A stretch of DNA of 58,313 nt from Microcaldota archaeon. GTDB taxonomy: Archaea > Micrarchaeota > Micrarchaeia > Anstonellales > Anstonellaceae. Shown here piece by piece: positions 41,912 to 49,887 of the stretch (within the stretch, counting starts at the first letter, position 1; every line of letters begins with the position of its first letter). The stretch lies in assembly GCA_026396415.1 (NCBI GenBank), contig JAPLWX010000025.1, positions 1-58,313 on the forward strand, given 5' to 3'. Below the pieces are notes generated by a model. The model saw only the letters and a program-made list of their open reading frames with translations, did no database searches and was not told the origin of the DNA. The position numbers and the translations under genes were made by a program.

Positions 41912-42979
41912 TCAGAAAAAGAGCAGCCCAAGCAGGAACGAGCTGGCATTGCAGACAAGCGAGAGTGCTGCCGCGCGCTTCCAGCCGATGCGCAATATGC
42001 ATTTGTAGCCTATTGCCTCTGCCGCGAACGCGAAAAGCTCCGCGCATGCCATGTAGGCTGTGCCTCCTGCGAACATCGGCAGGATGAACCAAACGTACGG
42101 AAGGGTGGCGAACGAGAGGGCGATTCCGCAGAAAAGCAGGAGCGCGTCCGGCGCTTCCTTTTTCCTCATCTTGAAAAGGATGCGCGCGCAAAGGAAAAGC
42201 GCAGCCGTCTCGGCTGCCACTGTGAAGAAAAGCGCATAGAGGAACAGCTGCTCATAGCTTCCTTCCATATCAGCGCTTCCGCCGGAAAAGCTGCCTGGCT
42301 GAGCGGATATCCCCTCAATGAAGCTTGCCGGCTGCTGCGCCAGCCCGCCTGTTGCGGCGGGCTTGGGAGAAACCCTGCTTGGCTGCGCCAGGCACGAATC
42401 CTGGCTTGCCGCGCCTGGCCAGCCGCACTTTGTGCCGCCGGCTGTTTCATACACATCCCCTGCCCACTCCAGAGAGTAACCGCTGCCGTTTTTTTGAAGC
42501 TCGTATGACTTGATTACCCTGACAGTGTAGTTGTCGGAAAATTCCACCGAGCCCGTGCCTGCAGGATAGATCTTGTCCGTGATGAAATGCAGGCTGCTGT
42601 CAGTGATGCCATTCCTGTAGCATTCGCCCTCGCATGCGACAAGCCTCATGTTGATGGGGATGCGCCCCTTCTTTATGCCGCCAAGCCCCCCAACAGAATC
42701 AATGTATTCCTTGTCAGCCCAGTAGAGGTTGAATGGGCCAATGCCGGGCGTCTTTATGCACCCGCCATCCGCTATCAGCAGGGAAGTCGTGTTGGCGCCG
42801 TTCGCGTCATTCGTCAGTATGCTTTCGCCTATGAAATAGGCTGCGGGAAAATCGCCAGTGTTGTTTATCCTCACGCAGCTTGGCACCTGGCGCATCTGAT
42901 AGATTGGGTTGGCAAGCGCAACCGAAGAAAAGAGCAGGAATACGGCGAAGGCGAGCAAAGCGGCTTTTTTTGTTTTCAT
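41912..42979 (-). CDS. Secreted/membrane protein, paralogue pair member 1
   Basis: 355 residues. A signal peptide (KTKKAALLAFAVFLLFSSVALA) is followed by an extracellular beta-rich domain (CVRINNTGDFPAAYFIGESIL, GGCIKTPGIGPFNLYWADKEYIDSVG, GIKKGRIPINMRLVACEGECYRNGITD) about 25-175. A proline/glycine linker and about four membrane spans occupy the C-terminal half. The extracellular domain is homologous by eye to the 43015-43710 product (CVKITGLDAYQNYTFIGVV, GLCIDAGSHYKF, YYANKSYFEKVG). An adhesive or sensory surface role is a guess. The start ATG is 36 bases after the paralogue's stop. Confidence 0.75.
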   Translation of the reverse strand: MKTKKAALLAFAVFLLFSSVALANPIYQMRQVPSCVRINNTGDFPAAYFIGESILTNDANGANTTSLLIADGGCIKTPGIGPFNLYWADKEYIDSVGGLGGIKKGRIPINMRLVACEGECYRNGITDSSLHFITDKIYPAGTGSVEFSDNYTVRVIKSYELQKNGSGYSLEWAGDVYETAGGTKCGWPGAASQDSCLAQPSRVSPKPAATGGLAQQPASFIEGISAQPGSFSGGSADMEGSYEQLFLYALFFTVAAETAALFLCARILFKMRKKEAPDALLLFCGIALSFATLPYVWFILPMFAGGTAYMACAELFAFAAEAIGYKCILRIGWKRAAALSLVCNASSFLLGLLFF

Positions 42980-43014
42980 CACAGCGCCTCGTCTCTCTTC
43001 CGACACCCTTCTTT

Positions 43015-43710
43015 TTAGCACGCCTGCCCGAACAGGCCCAGGAGCCAGCACCAGAATGCCGCGAGCGGGCTTGATGAGCCCTGCGGCACCGGGGGCTGTA
43101 CGCCTCCCGTCGCATTCAAGGGCTGGTTGCTTTTCTCCTCCTTCGCCTTGGTGAGATTGCAGCCGATGATGTGCGGCACGCCGCAGCCGGTTATGCTCAT
43201 GCATTTGTCCGCATCCTGCTGGCATTCAAGCCTGTACTCGATTGTCACGCTCTTCGACGGGTCGCTGTCGCCCGCATAGTAAGGCGCATACGGCGCGCTT
43301 ACATAATCCCCGCCGAGCAGGGCGAGGTTTTCATCGGTTATGCCCTGCCTCGTGCAGCCGCCTGGGCATTCGCCAGGAACGCTGAGGTTGCCGGTCTTTA
43401 TTCCGCTTATGCCAACTTTTTCAAAATAGCTCTTATTTGCGTAATATACCGAGAAGCTGTCGAACTTGTAATGGCTGCCGGCGTCTATGCACAAGCCGTT
43501 CTTGATTTGCACAAGCCCAAGCGGCGCGCCAGACGATATCGGGCTTACCACCCCTATGAAAGTGTAATTCTGATAGGCATCCAGGCCGGTTATCTTCACG
43601 CATTTTTCTATGCTGTGCGTATTGGGCATAATGAGGTCCGCAAACGCAACTGAGGGCAGCGCGCACAGCAGAAGCGCGCACGCGAGCATCGGGAATGCAT
43701 AAAGCTTCAT
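43015..43710 (-). CDS. Secreted protein, paralogue pair member 2
   Basis: 231 residues. A signal peptide (YAFPMLACALLLCALPSVAFA) is followed by the same cysteine-containing domain as its neighbour (about 25-170), then a short proline-rich linker and a C-terminal hydrophobic segment (LAAFWCWLLGLFG) that could be a membrane anchor. The two genes are tandem and probably form one operon (36-base gap). The promoter has a palindrome overlapping the TATA box; the ATG follows an AGGTGAT ribosome site. Confidence 0.75.
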   Translation of the reverse strand: MKLYAFPMLACALLLCALPSVAFADLIMPNTHSIEKCVKITGLDAYQNYTFIGVVSPISSGAPLGLVQIKNGLCIDAGSHYKFDSFSVYYANKSYFEKVGISGIKTGNLSVPGECPGGCTRQGITDENLALLGGDYVSAPYAPYYAGDSDPSKSVTIEYRLECQQDADKCMSITGCGVPHIIGCNLTKAKEEKSNQPLNATGGVQPPVPQGSSSPLAAFWCWLLGLFGQAC

Positions 43711-43737
43711 TTTATCACCTGCATCTGCTTGCGCTTA

Positions 43738-43756
43738 GGTGGTTTATATCACCACC
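43738..43756 (-). promoter_or_regulatory. Palindrome overlapping TATA box
   Basis: GGTGGT (43738-43743) and ACCACC (43751-43756) flank TTATATC, which is the TATA region of the 43710 gene. A dimer bound here would block TBP. Confidence 0.6.
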
Positions 43757-43772
43757 GTTTTTTATTCGGCGC

Positions 43773-44213
43773 CTACTGCGCGCCCGTCCTCTCGGACAGC
43801 TCCAAAAAGTTGAAGAATAGAATGGAAAGCCCAATGAAGAACGGGAGCGCGAGCATGAGGGAAAACACGATGTCCAGGCCTATCACGCAGTAGAAAAAGA
43901 ATGCGAGCGCGCCTGAAAGCACTGCCGCCCCGCCTATCGAGGTCACGGCATAGGGGAGGGATTTCTTCTTCCCCTCTATCCTCATCCCTCGCGTGGGGGT
44001 TATGTCCAACGGCTCTGCATGCTGGGGGATTTTCGGCGGCTCCACCCTCACGCCTTTCATCTCGCCGGGCTTTGGGTAGTAAAGCGAATCCGACTTTTTC
44101 AATGGCTGCCTTGGCGCGGACAGGTATGCCTTGGCTGAGTATTTCGGCTTTGCAGCGCGCGCATTGCCTCTTGCAGCAGGCTTTGCCTTCTTTTTTGCAG
44201 CCACAATAATCAC
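43773..44213 (-). CDS. Membrane protein with basic N-terminus
   Basis: 146 residues. A lysine/alanine-rich N-terminal ~45 residues (AAKKKAKPAARGNARAAKPK) resembles a nucleic-acid-binding or disordered tail, followed by two membrane spans near the C-terminus (SIGGAAVLSGALAFFFYCVIGL and FSLMLALPFFIGLSILFF). The GTG start overlaps the valS stop (GTGA), so it is translationally coupled to valS. Function unknown. Confidence 0.68.
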   Translation of the reverse strand: MIIVAAKKKAKPAARGNARAAKPKYSAKAYLSAPRQPLKKSDSLYYPKPGEMKGVRVEPPKIPQHAEPLDITPTRGMRIEGKKKSLPYAVTSIGGAAVLSGALAFFFYCVIGLDIVFSLMLALPFFIGLSILFFNFLELSERTGAQ

Positions 44214-46579
44214 AACGCGAACTTGATGCTCTTCTCTCCTTCTGCGAAGTTAATAACCTTTACCCTTGCCGTCGCGTGCATTTCCTCCTCTATATCGGTT
44301 ATGGCAAATCCGCATGAAATGTCCGCGGATGCAATTTCCGCGTTCAGGGGCAGCTTCCTCTCTGCCTTGCTTTGGCGCGCAAGCGACGCCACCTCGTTCA
44401 GGAACGCGCACTTCTTTTCCGCGTCCTCGTCCAAAAGCGCATCATCCGCGCTCGGCCACGCCGACCTGTGCACGCTATTTCCTGGGTGGAACGACTGCCA
44501 GATTTCCTCGCTCATGTGCGCGGTGACAGGCGCAAGAATCTGCGCGCACTCCAAAAGCACGGTGCGCAGCACCCACTGCGCAGCGCGCCTGCTCTCCTGC
44601 CCATAAGTTTCCGGCATGTAAAGCCTGTGCTTGGTGTACTCCAGGTAATAGTCGCAGAACTCGTGCCAGAAGAAATCCTGCACTGTCTTCGTGGCGTGGT
44701 GGAACTGGAAGCCCTCGAAATCCGCCTCCACCTCCTTTTTCACCTTCTGCAGGCGCGAAAGTATCCACCTGTCAGTCACCCTCAAATGCTTCCTGTCCGG
44801 CGCCTTGCCTTCAAAGCCAGCGCATGACTTTTCCACAAGCTTGGCGGCATTGAGCATTTTCGTCAGGAAGCTTTTCGAGTACTGCATGTCCTGGTAGGAG
44901 AACGGCCTGTCCTTTGCCATGGCGCCGGAAAGCGCTGCCCACTGCCGCACCGCGTCGGCGGAATAGTCCGCAATCAGCTTGTCAGGCTCTATGATGTTGC
45001 CCAGCGACTTTGACATCTTCTTGCCGTCAGGCGCAAGCACGCTGCCGTTGAGCAGTATCTCCCTGAATGGCGGAATGCCTGTAAGCTCGCAGCATCTATA
45101 TATTGTATAGAACGCCCATGTCCTCACTATCTCCACGCCCTGCGGGCGAAGCGAGGACGGGTATGTGCGGGAGAAGAACTTCTCGTCCTCGCCCCACTTG
45201 GCAATGGCAAGCGGCGTTATCGAGGAATCCACCCAGCAGTCGCATGTGGAGGTTTCAGCCACAAGCTCCTCGCCGTTCTTCCCAGCCTTCTTCGGGGTTT
45301 TGTCAGGGTCGAACGGAAGCTCTGCCTCCTCGGCCGGGTATGCGGCGCCTGTCGCCTTGTCCAGCCAGAACGGAAGCGGGGTTCCAAACACCCTCTGGCG
45401 CGATATCACCCAGTCCCATTCCACATAGCGCGCCCAGTCAATCAAATACTGGATGCCGAAGTCCGGCACCCACTTTATTTTCTTGGCATTTGCGATTATT
45501 TCCTCGGATTTTTCCGTCACCTTTGCGAACCACTGCATGGAAAGCTGGTACTCGATGGGCTTTTTGCAGCGGTCATGCACCTTGTAGCTCTGGTGCAGCT
45601 TCTCGGTTTTCACAAGCTTCCCGTCCGCCCTGAATTTTTCGAGGAGCTTTTTCCGCGCCTCTGCCACCTTGAGCCCGTCAATCCCTGCGCTGCCGCTGTT
45701 GGTTATCCTTCCGTGCCCGTCCATCGACTCTATTATGGGCAGCTTGTGCTTGTACATCCACACGACGTCCTGCTTGTCGCCGAATGTGCACACCATCACC
45801 ACGCCAGAGCCAAACTCCATGTCGGCGTCAGCGTCTGGCAGGAACGGCACCTCTTTCCCCAGCGCAGTGGTGATCGTTTTCGCGCCAAGCCTGCTGTAGC
45901 GCGCATCCGCGGGGTTGTAAAGGACTGCCACGCAGGCATGCATGAGCTCGGGGCGCGTGGTTGCGACAAGCACGGGCTTGCCTGAAAGCGTAAAATTCAC
46001 ATAATGCAATTCCGTGTCGCGCTCCGCGTCCTCAGTGTCTGTCTTGGCAAGGGCGGAGCCGCAGTTCGGGCACCAGTACACAGGATGCTTCGAGTGGTAT
46101 ATCTGCCCGGTCTTGTGCATCTGCAGAAGCGAGAGCTGCACCAACTTGTGGTATTCCGGGTCCATTGTCCGATACTCGTAGCGCCAGTCAGCGGAAAAGC
46201 CCAGCGACTTCATCTGGGTGCGCATCTTGCCAATGTATTCCACGGTCCACTCCACGCACCTCTTCCGGAATTCGTCGCGCGGGAGCCTTCCGTATTTCTG
46301 CTCCACCTTCACTTCGGTGGGGAATCCCTGGCAGTCCCATCCCTGGGGGTAATACACGTTGAAGCCGCGCATGCGCTTGTAGCGCGCCACAAAATCAAAG
46401 TAGGAGTATGAAAGCGCATGGCCCATGTGAAGCGCGCCGGAGGTGAACGCCGGAGGCGTGTCTATGGAATAAACAGGGCGCGAGGCGTCGTTCTCATCGT
46501 AATCGTAGGTGCGGTTTTCCTCCCACCACCTCTGCCACTTCTCCTCGGTTTCCTTCCCGTACCTTTCGCAAACTGCCAT
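44210..46579 (-). CDS. valS: Valyl-tRNA synthetase
   Basis: 789 residues. The class I signatures are clear: ALHMGHALSY (HIGH box) near residue 50, the inserted editing domain (NFTLSGKPVLVATTRPELMHACVAV) and KKMSKSLGNI (KMSKS box) near residue 515. The KWGEDEKFFSRTYPSSLRPQGVEIVRTWAFY segment is ValRS-type. The C-terminal coiled coil of bacterial enzymes is absent, as in archaea. The ATG at 46579 gives the family-typical start; an A/T box at 46618-46632 supports it. Confidence 0.95.
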   Translation of the reverse strand: MAVCERYGKETEEKWQRWWEENRTYDYDENDASRPVYSIDTPPAFTSGALHMGHALSYSYFDFVARYKRMRGFNVYYPQGWDCQGFPTEVKVEQKYGRLPRDEFRKRCVEWTVEYIGKMRTQMKSLGFSADWRYEYRTMDPEYHKLVQLSLLQMHKTGQIYHSKHPVYWCPNCGSALAKTDTEDAERDTELHYVNFTLSGKPVLVATTRPELMHACVAVLYNPADARYSRLGAKTITTALGKEVPFLPDADADMEFGSGVVMVCTFGDKQDVVWMYKHKLPIIESMDGHGRITNSGSAGIDGLKVAEARKKLLEKFRADGKLVKTEKLHQSYKVHDRCKKPIEYQLSMQWFAKVTEKSEEIIANAKKIKWVPDFGIQYLIDWARYVEWDWVISRQRVFGTPLPFWLDKATGAAYPAEEAELPFDPDKTPKKAGKNGEELVAETSTCDCWVDSSITPLAIAKWGEDEKFFSRTYPSSLRPQGVEIVRTWAFYTIYRCCELTGIPPFREILLNGSVLAPDGKKMSKSLGNIIEPDKLIADYSADAVRQWAALSGAMAKDRPFSYQDMQYSKSFLTKMLNAAKLVEKSCAGFEGKAPDRKHLRVTDRWILSRLQKVKKEVEADFEGFQFHHATKTVQDFFWHEFCDYYLEYTKHRLYMPETYGQESRRAAQWVLRTVLLECAQILAPVTAHMSEEIWQSFHPGNSVHRSAWPSADDALLDEDAEKKCAFLNEVASLARQSKAERKLPLNAEIASADISCGFAITDIEEEMHATARVKVINFAEGEKSIKFAL

Positions 46580-46617
46580 TGTTTTCCCTCGCATGCGCGA
46601 TGAATTCGGGAGCAACA

Positions 46618-46632
46618 GGTTATTAATTTATT
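46618..46632. promoter_or_regulatory. Bidirectional A/T promoter box
   Basis: GGTTATTAATTTATT lies between valS and uppP and has TATA-like words on both strands, about 30 bases from either start. Confidence 0.5.
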
Positions 46633-46656
46633 GCGCAAGTACTCCTTGCTGGTTTG

Positions 46657-47481
46657 ATGGACATACTGCAGATAATCGCACTTGGAATAGTCCAGGCTGT
46701 CACAGAGTGGCTGCCGCTCTCCTCAAAGACAATGGACACATTGCTTTTCACCCGCGTTTTTGGCGGGAGCCTGGAAAGCGTGGTGCCGCTTCTCCTGTTC
46801 CTGCACATCGGCACGCTTTGCGCGGCCGCGATTTACTTCCGCCGCGAAATCGCAGGAGTGGCGCGCGAGTTTTTCTCAGCGCCGCTTGACATCGAGAGGC
46901 ACAAGAAAGGCAAGGTGGGATTCCTTGCAACCGCCATCCTCTTCACAGGCATCGTGGGCGTGCCCATCCTCATCATCGAGAAATTCCTGCTCCCCAGCCT
47001 GTCCATGGACCTGCTCCTCTCCCTCATGGGCGCAGGGCTCATACTCACCGGCTTCATGCTCACCACGCACAAGAAGGACAGGTGGCGCGCCACCGAGGCT
47101 GCTTCCTGGAAGGACGGCGTGCTCACAGGCGCATTGCAGGGGCTTTCCACCATCCCCGGCGTGTCGCGCGCAGGCTGCAGCACCACCGGGCTCATCTGGC
47201 GCGGCTTTGATGCGGAAAGCGCCTTCCACCTAAGCTTCCTGCTTTCCATCCCCACTGTCTTCATCGCGGAGATGGTGGTGTGGGGCGCGCAGATGCTTCT
47301 GGGCAGCACAGTGCCTGCCATGCCTCTTGCCGACGGGCTGGCGCTTGCAGCCTCCAGCTTCGTGTTCGGCTACATCACAATCGATGTGCTCCTGAAGATT
47401 GCGCACAAGATAAACGTGGCATCGCTTGCCTTCATCTTCGGCATAATGATGCTCATCTTCGGCCTCATAGGCATAGGCTGA
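46657..47481 (+). CDS. uppP: UppP/BacA-type polyprenyl-diphosphate phosphatase
   Basis: 274 residues with about eight membrane spans. QAVTEWLPLSSKT (about 12-24) corresponds to the E-x3-E/SS motif and PGVSRAGCSTTG (about 167-178) to the PGxSRSG motif. The histidine usually found after SSSG is missing here (SSKTMDTLL). In archaea such enzymes probably recycle the dolichyl-type carrier used in protein glycosylation. The ATG at 46657 is leaderless by promoter spacing. Confidence 0.9.
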   Translation: MDILQIIALGIVQAVTEWLPLSSKTMDTLLFTRVFGGSLESVVPLLLFLHIGTLCAAAIYFRREIAGVAREFFSAPLDIERHKKGKVGFLATAILFTGIVGVPILIIEKFLLPSLSMDLLLSLMGAGLILTGFMLTTHKKDRWRATEAASWKDGVLTGALQGLSTIPGVSRAGCSTTGLIWRGFDAESAFHLSFLLSIPTVFIAEMVVWGAQMLLGSTVPAMPLADGLALAASSFVFGYITIDVLLKIAHKINVASLAFIFGIMMLIFGLIGIG

Positions 47482-47506
47482 TGAAAACCGGCGACCAGGT
47501 ATCTGC

Positions 47507-47896
47507 ATGGCGAACAAAATCTACCTTGTTTATGATTTCGAGGAGCTGTGCGGGGTATTCTCCTCCCTTTCGCTCGCGCGCAAGGCAGTGGCCGAGCACC
47601 TGTCCCACATCAAGAAATACACGCAGGAAAAGTCCGAACGCTTGGGCTTCGGGGACGTGGAGTTCGAGGTTTTCGAGGACCAGGGCGAGCGCCGATGGAT
47701 TTTTGCCCTGCTTGCAAAGACAAAGCGGGACAAGCGCGACCTGCACAGGCGGCGCGTGGCAATCTACCAGTACAACCAGGACGAGTACTACTCCTCCATG
47801 AAGCGGCTTGCAGAGCAGAAAACGTCCGTGCCCATCCTGCTTTCCGAAGGGCGGGGGTTCGAGGCAAAAGCGCCTGCGCTGCGCAATAAGGGCTAG
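47507..47896 (+). CDS. Hypothetical protein downstream of uppP
   Basis: 129 residues, alpha/beta, basic, soluble. The N-terminus (KIYLVYDFEELCGVFSSLSLARKAVAEHLS) could be a small Rossmann-like or ferredoxin-like unit; the middle has WIFALLAKTKRDKRDLHRRRVAIYQYNQDEYYSSM. No family recognised. It follows uppP by 25 bases and is probably cotranscribed. Confidence 0.7.
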   Translation: MANKIYLVYDFEELCGVFSSLSLARKAVAEHLSHIKKYTQEKSERLGFGDVEFEVFEDQGERRWIFALLAKTKRDKRDLHRRRVAIYQYNQDEYYSSMKRLAEQKTSVPILLSEGRGFEAKAPALRNKG

Positions 47897-47925
47897 GATG
47901 GATGTTCGCAAATGCGGCTGGCGGG

Positions 47926-48717
47926 CTATTGGGGCATTGCGGCTTTGTGCACAGGCGCTGCCTCGCTCTTGAGCAGCCTTTTTATGTTCCTCATCGCCCT
48001 CTTGCCGTACCTGCCCTGGAAATAGCCTGTTTCGAAAATCCTGCCCTTGCTGGCAAGTTCCCGGATGAACCAGTTTTCAGCCCCCTGCTGCGAACCTGGC
48101 ACATTTGCATACTCCTCTTTCAGCCTGCGGTTGCTCGAGATGAAGATGTGCCATCTTCCTCCGAGGTTTGATATGTCAATGTCCCTCATGAGCTTCTCTT
48201 CATCTGTTTTAGGCTCGCAGCTGCGGCCTGTAACAAGTATAAGCTTCCCTACCGGCTCGTAAATTTCCTTTGGAATTCCGTGCCTTTGCGCAAATCTATC
48301 GTTGCAATCCGCGCTTCTCGCCTCATTGTCCTTTCTTGACAGGTCAAGCACCTCATCATGGGGAAAGATTGCCATCTCAATGGCAGGATAGGCGCCAAGT
48401 TTCCGCGACATCCTGTCATATGCCATGAGGCACTCGTGGAGGTGGACCATGCCGTGGTAAAACCTGCCGTCCGCCGAATAGGCTTTGGCGATTTCGCCAT
48501 ATTCCATTTTCAGCTCTGGCAAGGTGAGCCATTCGCCGTAAAGCCTTGCGAAGCGCTTGAAATGCCCGTTGTGCCTCTCCAAAAGCCGGGTGAATGAGCC
48601 TGTTGGCATCACTGCGCCCATGATTTTTTCCCAGCCGCCCCTGCCTGCCAGACTGCCTATTGCCCCAAGCGCAAGTTCCGCAATGGCGTGCCTGAAGCCG
48701 TGCCCATTTTCATCCAT
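47926..48717 (-). CDS. HD-superfamily metal-dependent phosphohydrolase
   Basis: 263 residues. Metal ligands of the HD fold are visible in order: FYHGMVHLHE (86-95), the HD pair in IFPHDEVLD (H120, D121), the NEARSA signature (131-136) and the late aspartate in RDIDISNLGG (about 184). This matches the predicted HD hydrolases of the COG4339 type. Substrate unknown; nucleotides or phosphorylated small molecules are usual. The ATG is leaderless relative to the TATA box at about 48738-48748, divergent from the small basic gene. Confidence 0.82.
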   Translation of the reverse strand: MDENGHGFRHAIAELALGAIGSLAGRGGWEKIMGAVMPTGSFTRLLERHNGHFKRFARLYGEWLTLPELKMEYGEIAKAYSADGRFYHGMVHLHECLMAYDRMSRKLGAYPAIEMAIFPHDEVLDLSRKDNEARSADCNDRFAQRHGIPKEIYEPVGKLILVTGRSCEPKTDEEKLMRDIDISNLGGRWHIFISSNRRLKEEYANVPGSQQGAENWFIRELASKGRIFETGYFQGRYGKRAMRNIKRLLKSEAAPVHKAAMPQ

Positions 48718-48799
48718 GTTATTATTATAGAAACAACATTATATAAAGGAAACCCACCGGGAAGGGCATATTTATATTTCGTAGGGCGGGAATTTTCCC

Positions 48800-48925
48800 A
48801 TGAAAAAGCCTGCGCAGGACGAGTTTTTCGCAAAGGAAAGGAAGAAGCCCTATCCCAGCGCGCGCAAGCTCGCGCGCAGGAGCGATTTGGGGCACGCGCG
48901 AAGGGAAAGGAAAAAGAAAAAGTAG
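48800..48925 (+). CDS. Small basic protein (41 aa)
   Basis: 41 residues, rich in Lys/Arg (MKKPAQDEFFAKERKK, ending RRERKKKK). The TATA box CATATTTATATTTC (about 48767-48776) lies 24-33 bases before the ATG, matching the leaderless pattern of neighbouring genes. The composition suggests nucleic-acid or ribosome binding. It ends five bases before the convergent gene. Confidence 0.6.
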   Translation: MKKPAQDEFFAKERKKPYPSARKLARRSDLGHARRERKKKK

Positions 48926-48930
48926 CGCCT

Positions 48931-49401
48931 TCAGCCTTTTCTAGCAAAGCCCGTGAACGCCAGCCCAACGACAAGCAGTATCAGCGCAGCAGGGGCCTTG
49001 CAGTCCGGCGGCTTCTCGCCGCAGTCAAGCGCCGCCTTGTCCACGCAGCTGTCCGATAATGCAAAGCAGACGCCCATCCCGCCCTCGGAGCAGTCAGCCT
49101 TGTCGTTCCCGCTGCCTTCCTGCGACTGGCATGACTGGAGCTGGGACGCGCACGCGTCGATGCCCGGGCACTTTCCCGCGGCATATGCAGCCGAGGCGAT
49201 TGCGTGGCTTGTGCTCACGCAGGCAATCCCTCCTGCCTTCTTTTCCTGGTAGCACGTCTGGTTCATCTTGCCGCTTGCGTCAAACGAGCATCCCGCGCAC
49301 GAGTTCCTGTATGCGTCTGCCGCGCATGTCATGCCGGCGAAAGCAACGCCGGATAAAAGCACGAGCGCGATTATTGTCCCAAATAGAATTGTTTTTGCCA
49401 T
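48931..49401 (-). CDS. Secreted cysteine-rich protein with C-terminal anchor
   Basis: 156 residues. A signal peptide (KTILFGTIIALVLLSGVAFAG) is followed by a domain with about a dozen cysteines (NSCAGCSFDASGKMNQTCYQEKK, CPGIDACASQLQSC, CVDKAALDCGEKPPDC), likely disulfide-bonded outside the cell. A final hydrophobic span plus basic end (PAALILLVVGLAFTGFARKG) resembles a sorting or membrane anchor. The ATG at 49401 is preferred; the upstream frame runs into repeat DNA. Confidence 0.75.
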   Translation of the reverse strand: MAKTILFGTIIALVLLSGVAFAGMTCAADAYRNSCAGCSFDASGKMNQTCYQEKKAGGIACVSTSHAIASAAYAAGKCPGIDACASQLQSCQSQEGSGNDKADCSEGGMGVCFALSDSCVDKAALDCGEKPPDCKAPAALILLVVGLAFTGFARKG

Positions 49402-49476
49402 GGGCTGTCTTCGATGGAAACGAATAAAAAGGGCAAGCCGAGTGAAGGATGGAGCAAACCGAATGTTTGCGACAGA

Positions 49477-49569
49477 TTTCGAGCGAAGCTCGAAACCGAT
49501 CGAGGCTTTGCGAAGCATGTGCATTTTGCCCAAGCAAAATGCATCAGACATTTTCGCAAAGCGAAAATG
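49477..49569. repeat. Two-hairpin dispersed repeat, copy 2
   Basis: Hairpin I (arms TGCATTTTGC 49520-49529, GCAAAATGCA 49534-49543) and the following TCAGACAT match copy 1 at 13568. Hairpin II has different arms (CATTTTCGC 49549-49557, GCGAAAATG 49561-49569) in the same place, followed by CTGA as in copy 1. An extra hairpin TTTCGAGC/GCTCGAAA precedes it (49477-49495), and GCTTTGCGAA/TTCGCAAAGC (49505-49514 with 49553-49562) can close the whole. Confidence 0.75.
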
Positions 49570-49574
49570 CTGAA

Positions 49575-49733
49575 AGCCGAGTGAGGGAATCGAACCCCCC
49601 TAACCCGCTGGCTGCCCATTCGTTCCATCCCGGCAAAAGCCTTCTTTTGGGGGTGAAACCCTCAGCCCCTTTTCTTTGGAAGAAAAGGGGCTATGGGCTG
49701 CAGGCGGGTGCATAGCCTCTCTGCCAACTCGGC
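49575..49733 (-). tRNA. tRNA-Cys (GCA) with BHB intron
   Basis: Exon 1 is 49698-49733 and exon 2 is 49575-49609. The acceptor stem is GCCGAGT/ACTCGGC with discriminator U, the T arm is GGGGG-TTCGATT-CCCTC, the anticodon stem is CCCGC/GCGGG and the anticodon is GCA. The 88-base intron (49610-49697) sits after position 37. The splice junction forms a textbook bulge-helix-bulge: central helix CTGC/GCAG, bulges AGC and CCA, then CCAT/ATGG. CCA is not encoded. The intron itself contains a perfect 13-base hairpin (49664-49692). Confidence 0.93.
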
Positions 49734-49776
49734 GCCTTTCCGAGGTGGAAGGTATTCGCGCCTCAGCACGAATCTG

Positions 49777-49790
49777 ACTGCCAACTCGGC
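49777..49790 (-). pseudogene. Duplicated 5' fragment of tRNA-Cys
   Basis: The minus strand reads GCCGAGTTGGCAG followed by TCAG, identical over the first 13 bases to the tRNA-Cys start and diverging in the D loop. It lies about 45 bases upstream of the real gene and lacks any 3' half. Confidence 0.6.
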
Positions 49791-49887
49791 GGCTTTAATA
49801 CGTCAATGCCTCGAATAAAAAAATGTTAGACGCCTGACGTTTTTCCTGTGAAAAGATATATATAAGGCAATGGGCAAACCCCGCTCC

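Larger units (their letters stand above)
49402..49887. other. Non-protein-coding stretch
   Basis: This 486-base region holds the hairpin repeat copy 2, tRNA-Cys, its partial copy, and at the right end the OPT gene's TATA box (about 49855-49865). I see no protein gene in it. Confidence 0.7.

Noticed and set aside
42980-43225. N-terminal extension of the 41912 protein
   Set aside because: It overlaps the paralogue's coding region; the signal peptide starts at the internal ATG at 42979.
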